DNA of 61,064 bases. Source: Komagataeibacter intermedius TF2. GTDB lineage: Bacteria; Pseudomonadota; Alphaproteobacteria; Acetobacterales; Acetobacteraceae. The notes under the pieces were generated by a model that saw nothing but the letters and a program-made list of their open reading frames with translations, was not told the origin of the DNA and ran no database searches. Positions 1 through 10,997 of this stretch are shown here, piece after piece (position 1 is the first letter of the stretch; every line of letters starts with the position of its first letter). Made by a program: the position numbers and the translations under genes. The DNA lies in NCBI RefSeq assembly GCF_000964425.1, contig NZ_BANF01000194.1, positions 1-61,064 on the forward strand, given 5' to 3'.

Positions 1-40
1 CAAGAACTCTGGATATGCATCAATCTAATCACAGAATGCT

Positions 41-595
41 CTAGCCCGCCGTATCCACCAGCCGGTCGCGAAACAGCCGCCGCATCTTGGCAATCTTTGG
101 CGGGATCACGGCGCTGCAATAGGCATTGCCGGGATTACGGGCGAAGTAATCCCGGTGATAATCCTCTGCTGGCCAGAAATGCGTCAGTGGCGCGATTTCA
201 GTCACCAGCGGGTCTGGCCATACCTTTTCTTCCGCGATTTCATTGCGGATGGCATAGGCCGTCATTTCCTGCTCCGGTCCCTGCCAGAATATGGCGGAAC
301 GATACTGCGTCCCCACGTCATTGCCCTGCCGGTTGAGCGTGGTGGGGTCATGCATGACAAAAAAGACCCGCAGCAGGTCGGCGCATGACAGTTCCGCGGG
401 GTCGAATGTCACCCGCACGACCTCCGCATGGCCGGTGCGGCCAGAACAGACCTGTTCATAGGTGGGATTGGCGGTATGGCCCCCGGCATAACCGGGTTCC
501 AGCCCCTCCACGCCGCGCAGTTCCTTCAGCGGCGCTTCAAGACACCAGAAGCAGCCCCCACCCAGCACCAGTGTTTCCAATGCGTGTCCGGTCAT
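41..595 (-). CDS. msrA: Peptide-methionine (S)-S-oxide reductase MsrA
   Basis: Reduces the S-epimer of methionine sulfoxide in proteins and free methionine in the cytosol, recycled by thioredoxin. The 184-residue protein has the MsrA active-site motif GGGCFWCLEAP at residues 12-22, with the catalytic Cys15, and the downstream GYAGG and GHAEVV blocks that are typical of the family. Length is normal for a stand-alone MsrA without an MsrB fusion. The ATG at 595 is used because the protein aligns with the family from there. The gene ends close to the window edge and lies downstream of valS on the same strand with a 30-base gap, so the two could be co-transcribed. The membrane counterpart msrPQ is at the other end of the window. 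Confidence 0.95.
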   Translation of the reverse strand: MTGHALETLVLGGGCFWCLEAPLKELRGVEGLEPGYAGGHTANPTYEQVCSGRTGHAEVVRVTFDPAELSCADLLRVFFVMHDPTTLNRQGNDVGTQYRSAIFWQGPEQEMTAYAIRNEIAEEKVWPDPLVTEIAPLTHFWPAEDYHRDYFARNPGNAYCSAVIPPKIAKMRRLFRDRLVDTAG

Positions 596-625
596 GCGTG
601 CTGCTCCCCCTATTTTACAGGTCCG

Positions 626-3319
<2,694 letters not shown>

Positions 3320-3515
3320 CACGAAAAACCAGATCCACCATAATCAGACGCAGGGCAGGACAACGCGCCCGGCCATGCGCAGATATACCCCAAACCGGCG
3401 CGAAGGGAACGGCGCGCATGCAATCTTTATCTGCCCTGCCGCAACGCGGCCCTGCCACATCCCCGGATCACGCGGGCGCGGCATCATCTGATGCCGCCGG
3501 TCCATGCATGTTCCC

Positions 3516-4952
3516 TCAGCGTCCCGGCTGGCCGGTGGCGTAATCGCTGATCCCCCACAGCCGGTCATGCACGGCATGGTAATAGGCCCGTTCATCATAC
3601 AGCGGGACATCAAGGCTGAGGTCACGCGCGGTCAGCCGTCCGACAGCCGCCGTGACCTGATAGGATGACTGCACAAGATTGCCCGCGCTGCGCACCAGCG
3701 CGATCTGGGCCTGAAGCAGGGTTTCCTGCTGCTGCAGCACCGCCAGCGTGGTGGTGGTCCCCACGATGACCTGACGCTGCATGCCATGCAGGGCGGTGGC
3801 ATCCGCCGCGACGGCTTCGCGGTTGCTGTCGATCGCTTCCCGATTGGCCTGCATGCGCTGCCAGCTTGCCGCCGCCAGCTGGATCGCGGCCCGACGGCGG
3901 ACATCCACCGTGTGGCCGGCTTCAGCCGCCTGCTGGCGCGCCATGCGCACGGCGGCATATTCGCCCCCACCCTGATAAAGCGGCATGGAGGCGTTGACGA
4001 GCGCGTATTTGTTATTGTTCAGCGAACGGCCTTCGTCCTGATTGATGCCGTGCATGTAGGCGGCCTCGGCGCTGACGGTGGGCATCAGGGCGGCAAAGGC
4101 CACGCCCACGGCGTCCTTTTTCGCGGCCTCATCAAACAGCGCGCCAATGACTTCGGGATTGTTCTGCACCGCCTGCGTCATAGCGTCCTGTTCGGTCTGC
4201 AGGGGCAGGACCAGCGGCTGGGGCGGGGACAGGTCATCGGGCGCATCACAGCCGACCACCTGCCGGTAGGTCGCGCGGTCCGCCTGCAATGTCCCTTCGG
4301 CCAGTTGCCTGACCGCGCGCGCATTGGCCAGCGCACCCTGCGCCTGCGCCACGTCGGTATGGGTGATTTCGCCCCCATGCGCCCGCAGGCTGGTGGCGCG
4401 CAGCTGGGCGGCGTAAACCTGTTCGTTATTGATGTCGATGCTCAGGATCTGCTCATCTTCCACCACGGTGACGTAGGCGCTGACCACATCGGAAAAGACC
4501 TGCTGTTCCGCTTCGATCAGGCGCGCGCGTTCCGCCATGACGGCATGCCGGGCCTTGTGCGTGTTCGCCGTTGTCTTGCCGCCAGTATAGATGGGCTGGG
4601 AAATGCTGACGCCGCCGGAATAACCGGGACTGTCATATTTACGGACGTATCCTCCCGATTCCCCTGCAACGGGGGCCATGCGCAGCAATCCGGAATAGTA
4701 AGACATGCTGGCGCTGCCGGTAATGGTGGGCCGCCACCCGCCCAGCGCCTGCGGCACCTGTTCATCCGTTGCCCGCAGGGCGGCGCGTTCCTGCCGCAGC
4801 ACCGGGTTGGTCAGATAGGCCATGGCCAGCGCGGCCTTGAGGGTATGGGGAACATCCTGATCCTCCACCCGGGGCACCGGTGCGCGCGCCAGCGCCGTGC
4901 CACAGCACAGGATTGCCGCACTTCCCGCCCCGATTGCCCGGTATCCCCGCAT
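3516..4952 (-). CDS. TolC family outer membrane channel protein
   Basis: Outer membrane efflux or type I secretion channel, 478 residues, with an N-terminal signal peptide (Ala-rich segment in the first 23 residues). The body has the two repeated halves of outer membrane efflux proteins: long Ala/Gln/Glu helices around residues 130-260 and 330-440, with the beta-strand motif ISQPIYTGG near residue 110 and SMPLYQGG near residue 325. These are the paired barrel-entry motifs of the TolC/type I secretion group. It follows pcm by about 110 bases, the usual alphaproteobacterial pair. No inner membrane pump or adaptor gene is adjacent, so it probably serves systems encoded elsewhere. Substrate cannot be read from the sequence. 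Confidence 0.9.
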   Translation of the reverse strand: MRGYRAIGAGSAAILCCGTALARAPVPRVEDQDVPHTLKAALAMAYLTNPVLRQERAALRATDEQVPQALGGWRPTITGSASMSYYSGLLRMAPVAGESGGYVRKYDSPGYSGGVSISQPIYTGGKTTANTHKARHAVMAERARLIEAEQQVFSDVVSAYVTVVEDEQILSIDINNEQVYAAQLRATSLRAHGGEITHTDVAQAQGALANARAVRQLAEGTLQADRATYRQVVGCDAPDDLSPPQPLVLPLQTEQDAMTQAVQNNPEVIGALFDEAAKKDAVGVAFAALMPTVSAEAAYMHGINQDEGRSLNNNKYALVNASMPLYQGGGEYAAVRMARQQAAEAGHTVDVRRRAAIQLAAASWQRMQANREAIDSNREAVAADATALHGMQRQVIVGTTTTLAVLQQQETLLQAQIALVRSAGNLVQSSYQVTAAVGRLTARDLSLDVPLYDERAYYHAVHDRLWGISDYATGQPGR

Positions 4953-5062
4953 TCTCGTCCCCGTCCGCCTGATATGCCATGCGGGAACGTGACGCCCCGC
5001 ATGGCATGTTTACGGACAGGATATTGCGCAGGCGTTAATTGTCAGTCCGATCATGTTCCCCG

Positions 5063-5749
5063 TCAGAAAACAAAGGCAGGCGCCGGTTCCAGTTCCGGCA
5101 GCAGCGGGACTGCGACATCAAACAGCGGCTGCGTGGCGCAGCCCTGCGCCGTGCGGACAATACGACTGACGGATGTCACCCCCGATCCAGCGCAGACCGG
5201 CGCGATCACACGCCCGCCCTGCGCCAGTTGCTCCTGCACTGCCGAGGGGACCTCGCGCACGGCCCCGTCAATCATGATCAGATCGTACGGTCCGTCATCC
5301 GGCGCACCCCTGACCAGCGCACCGTCACGCCAATGCACGTCAGATGCCCACGTGAAACACAGGGCCCGGCCGATATCCGCCAGCCGCCGTTCCGATTCGA
5401 GGGCCACGATCTCCAGCGACTCCCCCATGGTGGACAGCAGCGCCGCGAGGTATCCGGTCCCGGCCCCGACCACCAGCACCCGTTCCCCGCGGACAGCTTC
5501 AGCAACCTGCAGCATGCGCCCCGTCACGCGCGGTTCGGTCAGGTAGCGTCCTTCCCCCAGCGGCAGGTTCTGGTCGGAATAGGCAAAGGCGCGCAGGGCA
5601 TCCGGCACAGCCAGTTCACGCGGGAGCGCACGCATGGCCGCGATCACATGGGGATTACTGACCTGTGCCGGACGGATCTGGGCATCAACCATGCGCTGCC
5701 GTGCCGCGACAAAATCAAGAGGCACATAATCGGGGTCTGTCTTGTCCAT
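5063..5749 (-). CDS. pcm: Protein-L-isoaspartate O-methyltransferase family protein
   Basis: SAM-dependent methyltransferase of the PCMT family, 228 residues, expected to act on isoaspartyl residues of damaged cytosolic proteins. The SAM-binding motif VLVVGAGTGYLAALL lies around residues 87-101, and a conserved acidic strand (IVALESE) follows. The ATG at 5749 is chosen because AAGGAAA stands a few bases upstream and because the longer frame adds a low-complexity Gly/Pro-rich leader unlike the family. Members next to tolC in alphaproteobacteria are often divergent from the Escherichia coli enzyme, so repair activity is inferred from family membership only. Confidence 0.85.
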   Translation of the reverse strand: MDKTDPDYVPLDFVAARQRMVDAQIRPAQVSNPHVIAAMRALPRELAVPDALRAFAYSDQNLPLGEGRYLTEPRVTGRMLQVAEAVRGERVLVVGAGTGYLAALLSTMGESLEIVALESERRLADIGRALCFTWASDVHWRDGALVRGAPDDGPYDLIMIDGAVREVPSAVQEQLAQGGRVIAPVCAGSGVTSVSRIVRTAQGCATQPLFDVAVPLLPELEPAPAFVF

Positions 5750-5930
5750 AACGTTTCCTTGAAACACGGCGCCCTGAAGGGAAGGCGTTCGGCCGCCCGG
5801 CCGGACGGGCAATATTTTTTCCGGCTTTTTTTCTATTTATGCGCCGCTTTTACACCGAAACAACGCCCTACCTGCACACAACGGCTTGACCTGAGCCAGA
5901 TTTCGGCAGATATAGCGCCAGAGCCGCTGA

Positions 5931-6004
5931 GGTCTGGTGGCAGAATGGTGATGCAGCGGACTGCAAATCCGCGAACGTGGGTTCGATTCCCGCCCAGACC
6001 TCCA
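5931..6004 (+). tRNA. tRNA-Cys (GCA)
   Basis: A complete cloverleaf can be drawn: acceptor arms GGTCTGG (5931-5937) and CCAGACC (5994-6000), anticodon stem GCGGA/TCCGC enclosing CTGCAAA with anticodon GCA at 5963-5965, a T loop TTCGATT, and an encoded discriminator T plus CCA at 6001-6004. The D arm has the short GCAG..TGGTGATGC form seen in bacterial tRNA-Cys. The gene is followed by a C9 run at 6040-6048 and then by a decayed region, so the tRNA may mark an old integration point; no duplicated 3' end was seen in this window. Confidence 0.96.
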
Positions 6005-6500
6005 CGCCTTCCCTGTCCGGGGAAGATCGTGATTGACATCCCCCCCCCGGAAACCCGCCGTTTTCTTCTCCCTGGCTGTGACAGCCGATGACAGGCATGA
6101 TGAGCGTATCGGCAGAACGGTGGGGGTATCGATTCTGGCTGATGCGGTGGTCAGGCGCACCTGTCCCTGATAGACCTGCCGCAAACTGCCAGACCCGGTC
6201 AGCCAGCGCATGTCCACAAGCCTGACGGATCTACAGCACAGCAAGACGCCCTCGGCCCCAGTCACACACGAAAAACAGCATCAGACCGGACAGACCTGTC
6301 CCGAAACCATCCATGGGCAGCTGGAAAGTGCTACCGGGCGCACGGCACATCTGCCCGCAACGGGACAGCATTCCGGTGGCATGAGGTAACCCGCAGCAAA
6401 TTCCTGACGATATGGATATACAAACTTAAGGGACACTGCGCCCCGCAGGAGCCAATCGCTCTACCGGATCATCCCATATCGTTATTTCGAAGAAACAGAA
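6005..6500. other. Non-coding stretch after tRNA-Cys
   Basis: About 500 bases without a credible gene. It holds a small hairpin (CTTCCC/GGGAAG) just after the tRNA, which may end its transcript, and a C9 homopolymer at 6040-6048. Short open frames here have no recognisable protein features. Confidence 0.5.
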
Positions 6501-6503
6501 TTC

Positions 6504-6811
6504 ATGAGGTCAATAATATTTCTGACCAGAGATTCGGCCGCGAGTGGCAGGGCCGTATCTTCGCGGGCATACAGGCCACGATGGCTGGTAATGTGTTTCC
6601 GGTTTGCTGATGGCATCCAGGATCATCTGGCCTCGCGTCCCGCGACTTCACGATCGAGCATCAGACAGGCATCATGGATGATCTGGAATATGAAACGGCG
6701 CTTCAGCCTGCGGAACCACCAATAGACGGTTAGCGGGCGGCATCCGGTCAAAATCCGTGCAACCGCCCAGAACATGCTATTCAACATTGGCCGTGCTGCT
6801 GGCGGCTTCAA
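6504..6811 (-). pseudogene. Decayed IS5-family transposase fragment
   Basis: On the minus strand the segment TVYWWFRRLKRRFIFQII then HDACLMLDREVAGREA (about 6625-6760) closely resembles the N-terminal DUF4096 region of IS5-family transposases common in acetic acid bacteria. The family motif normally starts with a longer GCPWR..LP..FPP block; here only a shortened ARILTGCRPL stands in its place, implying an internal deletion, and a TGA follows GREAR where the protein should continue into the DDE catalytic domain. The catalytic part is missing, and no intact terminal repeats or target duplications were recognised. It is an inactive remnant. Confidence 0.6.
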
Positions 6812-7118
6812 TCCTGCAATCGTTTCAAATATAGATTACAATTCCGGGCTTTGCGTAACCATATCCCTGCTTTCATTATTATTCATGATTTCATAAACTG
6901 AATGATGATGATTTTTTGGAATATTCCTGTTCAGTCATAGGTATCCGTCTGAACTGATGCACAGACAAAATAACCCCTGATCCTGACATATCGTCAACCG
7001 GTGGAAAGACTGTCCTCCCACTGCATTTCGGAGCCCGGTGCAGTTTGCCCCGCATGATTTTCCTTTTTTCCATCATCGCCCGGTTCCTTCGCGTGGCAGT
7101 GCGTGGCATGGTCCGGTC
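6812..7118. other. AT-rich non-coding stretch
   Basis: About 300 bases between the transposase remnant and the DUF523 gene. It is richer in A/T than its surroundings, which suits a promoter for the downstream gene, but no clear -35/-10 pair or operator could be assigned. Confidence 0.4.
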
Positions 7119-7613
7119 ATGAAACCGACCCTACTGATCAGCGGCTGTCTGTCTGGCCAACCTGTCCGGTATGACGGCGCTGCACGCACGCTGTTACTGG
7201 ACAGTCTGGCCCGTTGGCGAACAGAGGGGCGTGTCATCGCCTTCTGTCCCGAAACAGCCGCAGGTCTGCCGACGCCCCGGCCACCCGCGGAAATCACCCA
7301 TGGCCGGGACGGGGCGGCGGTCCTTGATGGATCAGGCCGTGTATGTGAGAAGTCCGGCCATGATGTCTCCGCCCCTTTCCTGACAGGCGCTTACCTGATG
7401 CTGGATCTGGCACGACGCCATAACAGCCGGTTGGCCCTGCTGATGGATGGCAGTCCATCATGCGGCAGCAGCTTCATTTATGATGGCCAGTTCACTGGCA
7501 CGCGCCATGCAGGACAGGGCATTACAGCGGCATTGCTGCGCCGTAACGGGATTGCAGTCTACTCTCCTGCGCAGTTTTCGAGCCTTGAGGCGGTGATGGG
7601 GCATACATCGTAA
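7119..7613 (+). CDS. DUF523 family protein
   Basis: A 164-residue protein of the DUF523 family, whose biochemical role is not established. Typical features are the N-terminal LLISGCLSGQPVRYDG (residues 4-19) with a conserved Cys, then FCPETAAGLPTPRPPAEI, and the Ser/Cys motif MDGSPSCGSSFIYDG near residue 115. The conserved cysteines suggest metal or cluster binding, but that is inference. The ATG at 7119 is preferred because the DUF523 similarity begins there; the upstream 27 codons are low-complexity and lack support. It stands alone between pseudogene remnants, on the opposite strand to both. Confidence 0.85.
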   Translation: MKPTLLISGCLSGQPVRYDGAARTLLLDSLARWRTEGRVIAFCPETAAGLPTPRPPAEITHGRDGAAVLDGSGRVCEKSGHDVSAPFLTGAYLMLDLARRHNSRLALLMDGSPSCGSSFIYDGQFTGTRHAGQGITAALLRRNGIAVYSPAQFSSLEAVMGHTS

Positions 7614-7626
7614 CCGTGGTCTGCGC

Positions 7627-7839
7627 CTACGTCCCGGCAGGGCAGCTGAAGACCAGTTCGGCACCGCCCCCGCCATCATCGGCAAAACCTCTAGCGTCGC
7701 AGTCCAGCCCATTATCACAGGCAATGAACTACGTACCGTAGGTATCATAAGACGGGTCCGCCGCGGCTACCTGCCCCATAAGCAACGACAGCAGGACCAT
7801 TCCCCCAGCCAGTTTTTCACCCTGTCTGTTTCCCATCAT
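7627..7839 (-). pseudogene. DUF1176 protein remnant with amber codon
   Basis: Reading the minus strand from the ATG at 7839 gives a signal peptide (MVLLSLLMGQVAAA), then DPSYDTYGT, a TAG codon at 7729-7731, then FIACDNGLDCDARGF and AELVFSCPAGT before a second TAG at 7627-7629. The segment around the first stop matches the start of DUF1176 proteins, which have a Trp at exactly this place (SYxxWFxACDN), so the TAG looks like TGG changed by one base. The remaining roughly 250 residues expected in the family are absent. An 18-bp palindrome stands just upstream. Too damaged to be functional. Confidence 0.65.
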
Positions 7840-7870
7840 GTTTCCATCCCAGGCAGGCAGTTCAAGACAT

Positions 7871-7888
7871 GTATCGTTACAACGATAC
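7871..7888. promoter_or_regulatory. 18-bp palindrome, candidate operator
   Basis: Perfect inverted repeat GTATCGTT-AC-AACGATAC. It is 32-49 bases upstream of the start of the DUF1176 remnant, where an operator would be expected, and has the size of a TetR-type site. A shorter palindrome with the same core half-site (TATCGT/ACGATA) occurs upstream of aceA at 33021-33033. The binding protein is unknown. Confidence 0.45.
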
Positions 7889-8370
7889 TACAACAAATAC
7901 ACATGGGAACACCGTCTTTTTTGGCGCGCGATAGAATATTGAGACATTTTTTTATTTACAGTTTTATTTAAAAAAACGGTAGAATCGGGCCTTTTCTTTG
8001 AAATGGAAGATCAAGACGACTGCGATATAGATGGTGAATATAACGCAGGAACACACCGGTCGCATCATGTTGCGACATGCCGCCAGCATTCGTGCTTTAC
8101 GAACATGTTTTCGATCAGATGAGGTCTCTCATACAAACATTATCTATCTGGACACAGTACATCTACGATTTTTACAAAATACCATTATAAATTACATAGA
8201 CGATCCTGCTCAGGTTACGGCATGCATCCACACGGCGGCATCATGCTCCAGAGCAGAAAAACAGTCTAATCCGCCACATCTGACTGTCAGACAGTCAAAG
8301 CAGGTCACTCACAGGCTTGCCCCCATGCAACCTTGTGAATGATCAACCAATCGCCGCCCGGTTCCGTCAT
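7889..8370. other. AT-rich stretch without a convincing gene
   Basis: About 480 bases of markedly AT-rich sequence (for example runs of A and T at 7950-8000). A 103-codon frame from 8031 to 8342 on the plus strand is open, but it has no good ribosome site, no family resemblance and a rare-codon composition unlike its neighbours. It is left uncalled. Confidence 0.4.
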
Positions 8371-8911
8371 TCAAGGGGACTGATGACCTGCAGCATCCTG
8401 GCGTGATGCCGCTTCCAATGATCGGGCAGCCTTTACCAATACTGCAATGGCAGGCGCGATATCAGGTAGCAGATCGCCTGCGGGCTGGGGACTGGACCTG
8501 ACCGCCAGCAGGGAGGCCGATGCCGCGAACTGCCCCTGCGCATTCACGCCAGCCGTTTGCAGGCCGATCCATAGCGTCCAATCCCGTCTGCGCCAGTTGC
8601 GCCAGCAGGGTGGGTGCGGGCAGCACCTCCGTGACGGAAGGATCACGTTGCGCCAGCCACCGCAGGCGGGCGTCATTTCCACGCCAGTTTTCCAGCCGGG
8701 CATGCAGGCTTGCCGCCAGTTCCTTTCGTCCAGCAAGACAGGCCTGCACGTCATGGTTAAACAGCGCGGCCTCCGTATTATCCGTCGTCGCGATGTCAGC
8801 TGCACGATCCAGTGGGCGCGGATCACTGGTGGGGGCGACGCGGCATGGGCCATGACGCGCCAATATCGCGCATGGAATGCTAATAAAATATAATACGTGC
8901 GATAATATCAT
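8371..8911 (-). pseudogene. Probable C-terminal remnant of GH20 beta-N-acetylhexosaminidase
   Basis: Two overlapping minus-strand frames together resemble the helical C-terminal region of acetic acid bacterial beta-N-acetylhexosaminidases. The upstream frame gives LFNHDVQACLAGRKELAA then LENWRGNDARLRWLAQRD and LLAQLAQTGLDAMDR; the downstream frame gives ASASLLAVRSSPQPAGDLL and IAPAIAVLVKAARSL. The switch of frame around 8550-8580 points to a frameshift, and the catalytic TIM barrel that should precede this part is absent. The assignment rests on my recollection of the family and is moderate. The upstream junction at about 8900 runs into AT-rich sequence. Confidence 0.45.
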
Positions 8912-9260
8912 ATGCTATATTGGCACTCTCCATGAATGTAATACGCCGTGCCCGCCCTGCATGATGTCATGCAGGCTGTCCGTCCATTGTCGCGACAATC
9001 GTCCCACGTTGTAGCCTGCAATGAAACATACAGGGAACACCGTATCACTCCGCAACGTTGCCATGGAGTCAGAACCGGAACCACCTGCAACAGGTCATAA
9101 AGAACCCTTCGGTCACGCCGTGAGGCCAATGACAAAACACCTGTATGCCGACGCACCATGGTTCATGAATGCAACAGCGCTTTTCAGGCGGCCTGTTTTC
9201 TTACCCCGCCATGACCTGCTATGCCGGACGGAACCCGTAACAGGACAGGCCTGGTTTCGC
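8912..9260. other. Upstream region of the MocR-type regulator
   Basis: About 350 bases. The coding frame of the regulator remains open back to an ATG at 9021, but the extra 80 codons show no conserved features and precede the winged-helix domain, so the stretch is treated as leader. AT-rich sequence at 8880-8930 could hold a promoter. Confidence 0.4.
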
Positions 9261-10622
9261 ATGCGTCTGCGCTCCCCCTGGCATCCGCACCTGCCACCCG
9301 GCAACACGCCGCCTGCCGAACGTCTGGCGGATGCACTGGCAGGCGACATTCTGGGGGAAAAGCTGGATGCGGGCGACCGCCTGCCTGCCCACCGCGACCT
9401 TGCATGGCAGTTGGGCATAGGTGTGGGCAGCGTGACCCGCGCCTATGCCATGCTGGAACGTCGCGGCCTGGTGCGTAGCGTACGCGGGCGCGGCATGTTC
9501 GTGGCTTCCCGCCCTGGCGGATCGGGGCAGATGATCGACCTGTCGGCCAACATGCCGCCGCCCATGTTCGGCAATCGGGCGCTGGCCCGCACGCTGGGCC
9601 GCCTTGCCCATACGGTCGACCCGGCGCTGTTCAATGTCTATCCCCCTGTTGCGGGGCATATCGAACACCGCCGGATCATGGGTCACTGGCTGGCGGAACT
9701 GGGGGTGGACATGCCGCCCGACCGCCTGCTTCTGGCCAGCGGGGCGCAGCAGGCCCTTGGCGTGGCGGTGGCGGTCTGCCGCACGGTCCGCACGACCGCC
9801 GTAACGGAGGAACTGGCCTATCCCGGCATGCTGTCCCTGCTGAGGCAGGCCGGATTGCCGCCCCATGGCCTGCCCATGGACCGGCATGGCCTGCTGCCCG
9901 CACCGCTGGATCGCATGCTGCATGCCCACGGACCGGGCCATTGCGTGGTGTACGTCACCCCCACCATGCACAATCCGACCACCGCCACCATGGACCATGC
10001 CCGCAGGCAGGACATCGTACGGATATGCCGGGCACATGATGCCCTGATCATCGAGGATGATGTCTATGACTGTGCGCGCGATGACCAGCTTCCACCGCTG
10101 GTGACGCTGGCGCCGGAACGGACGTTCTACGTCAACAGCCTGTCCAAGACCCTCAGCCCCGGATTGCGTATCGGCACGCTTGCCCCCCCTGCCCGCTTCA
10201 TGGCGGCGGCACGGGAGGCCCTGCTCAATTCATCGCTCATGATCGCACCACTCTCCTATGCCATGATGGCGCAGTGGATGCTGGATGGCACCGCGACCTC
10301 CGTCCGGCGGGCCTTGCGTGGGGAGGCGGAACGGCGGCGCGGACTGGCCCTGCGCATTCTTGGTCCCGACCTGACGCCGCCAGCCTATGACGCCTTTCAC
10401 GCATGGATGCCCATGTCGATGGAGCAGGCAACGGATTTCGTGTCTGCCGCCGCACGCGAAGAGGTTCGGGTAACCCCGCTTTCTCCCTTCGTGGCGACCG
10501 CTGATACCTGCGGCCAGGGCGGAATACGGCTATGCCTTGGGCCAGCCACCCTGCCCGACCTGACGGATGCGCTGCATCGGCTGCGCCATGTACGCACAGA
10601 AGTGCACAATAGTGTCACGTGA
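9261..10622 (+). CDS. MocR/PdxR-type GntR regulator with aminotransferase domain
   Basis: Transcription factor with an N-terminal GntR winged helix (about residues 25-90: LPPAERLADALAGDIL, then LAWQLGIGVGSVTRAYAMLE) and a C-terminal fold-type I aminotransferase domain. The PLP lysine is in NSLSKTLSPGLRIG near residue 296, and the upstream IIEDDVYD is the cofactor-pyridine Asp motif. Length (453 residues) is typical for MocR proteins, which sense PLP or amino compounds. The ATG at 9261 is chosen because the family similarity begins there, although no strong ribosome site precedes it; ATG codons at 9021 and 9129 are alternatives. It lies directly upstream of, and on the same strand as, the four-gene operon starting at 10701, which it probably controls. 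Confidence 0.85.
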   Translation: MRLRSPWHPHLPPGNTPPAERLADALAGDILGEKLDAGDRLPAHRDLAWQLGIGVGSVTRAYAMLERRGLVRSVRGRGMFVASRPGGSGQMIDLSANMPPPMFGNRALARTLGRLAHTVDPALFNVYPPVAGHIEHRRIMGHWLAELGVDMPPDRLLLASGAQQALGVAVAVCRTVRTTAVTEELAYPGMLSLLRQAGLPPHGLPMDRHGLLPAPLDRMLHAHGPGHCVVYVTPTMHNPTTATMDHARRQDIVRICRAHDALIIEDDVYDCARDDQLPPLVTLAPERTFYVNSLSKTLSPGLRIGTLAPPARFMAAAREALLNSSLMIAPLSYAMMAQWMLDGTATSVRRALRGEAERRRGLALRILGPDLTPPAYDAFHAWMPMSMEQATDFVSAAAREEVRVTPLSPFVATADTCGQGGIRLCLGPATLPDLTDALHRLRHVRTEVHNSVT

Positions 10623-10650
10623 CACTTTCTTCGTGGAAGAAAAGTGTCAC
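10611..10650. promoter_or_regulatory. Three copies of AGTGTCAC, candidate regulator site and hairpin
   Basis: AGTGTCAC occurs at 10611-10618, inverted directly adjacent at 10619-10626 (forming a 16-bp perfect palindrome) and again direct at 10643-10650, exactly 32 bases (about three helical turns) from the first. The last two copies also make a hairpin with arms GTGACACTTTCTTC and GAAGAAAAGTGTCAC, one bulged A, at 10619-10650. The block spans the stop codon of the MocR gene and stands 50-90 bases upstream of the ABM-gene operon, so it may be an operator, a terminator or both. Confidence 0.55.
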
Positions 10651-10700
10651 AGCATCCTATCATTCCCTGAACAGACATATGCCAAGGACAAGGACACTCC

Positions 10701-10997
10701 ATGACAGACCAGCCCATTACGGTCATTGCCACGATCCGCGTCCGCCCCGACCATGAAAAGGCGGCAATTGCAGCCATCCATGACTGCGTGACGGCGTCCC
10801 GGCTGGAAAAAACCAACATTTCCTACCAATGCCACCGTGATGTGTCGGACAGGGAGGTTTTCGTGTTCGTGGAACGCTGGGCCAGCCCCGAAGCCCTGAC
10901 CGAACATGAAACCACCCCGCATTTCCGCGCAATGGCGGAGGTGTTCAGGACCGCATTGGCCGAACCGCTGCATGTGCGCATCACACATGAAATCTGA
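10701..10997 (+). CDS. Antibiotic biosynthesis monooxygenase (ABM) family protein
   Basis: Small dimeric ferredoxin-like fold protein of 98 residues, YgiN/quinol-monooxygenase type. The pattern ITVIATIRVRPDHE at the N terminus, the central ISYQCHRDVSD..VFVFVERW and the C-terminal LTEHETTPHFRAM are characteristic. Members oxidise quinols or aromatic compounds or act as accessory enzymes; the substrate here is unknown. A purine-rich site (AAGGACAAGGACACTCC) stands before the ATG. It is the first gene of an operon; its last 11 bases overlap the start of the next gene, so translation is likely coupled. Confidence 0.85.
   Translation: MTDQPITVIATIRVRPDHEKAAIAAIHDCVTASRLEKTNISYQCHRDVSDREVFVFVERWASPEALTEHETTPHFRAMAEVFRTALAEPLHVRITHEI

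Noticed and set aside
3344-3625. 93-codon minus-strand frame between tolC and valS tested as PopZ
   Set aside because: Sequence is Met-, Cys- and Pro-rich and lacks the acidic linker and C-terminal helices of PopZ; it also overlaps tolC.
6040-6048. C9 homopolymer as phase-variation tract
   Set aside because: It is in non-coding sequence after tRNA-Cys with no promoter or gene start nearby.
8031-8342. 103-codon plus-strand frame in AT-rich sequence
   Set aside because: No ribosome site, no family resemblance and codon use unlike neighbours; could be chance in AT-rich filler.
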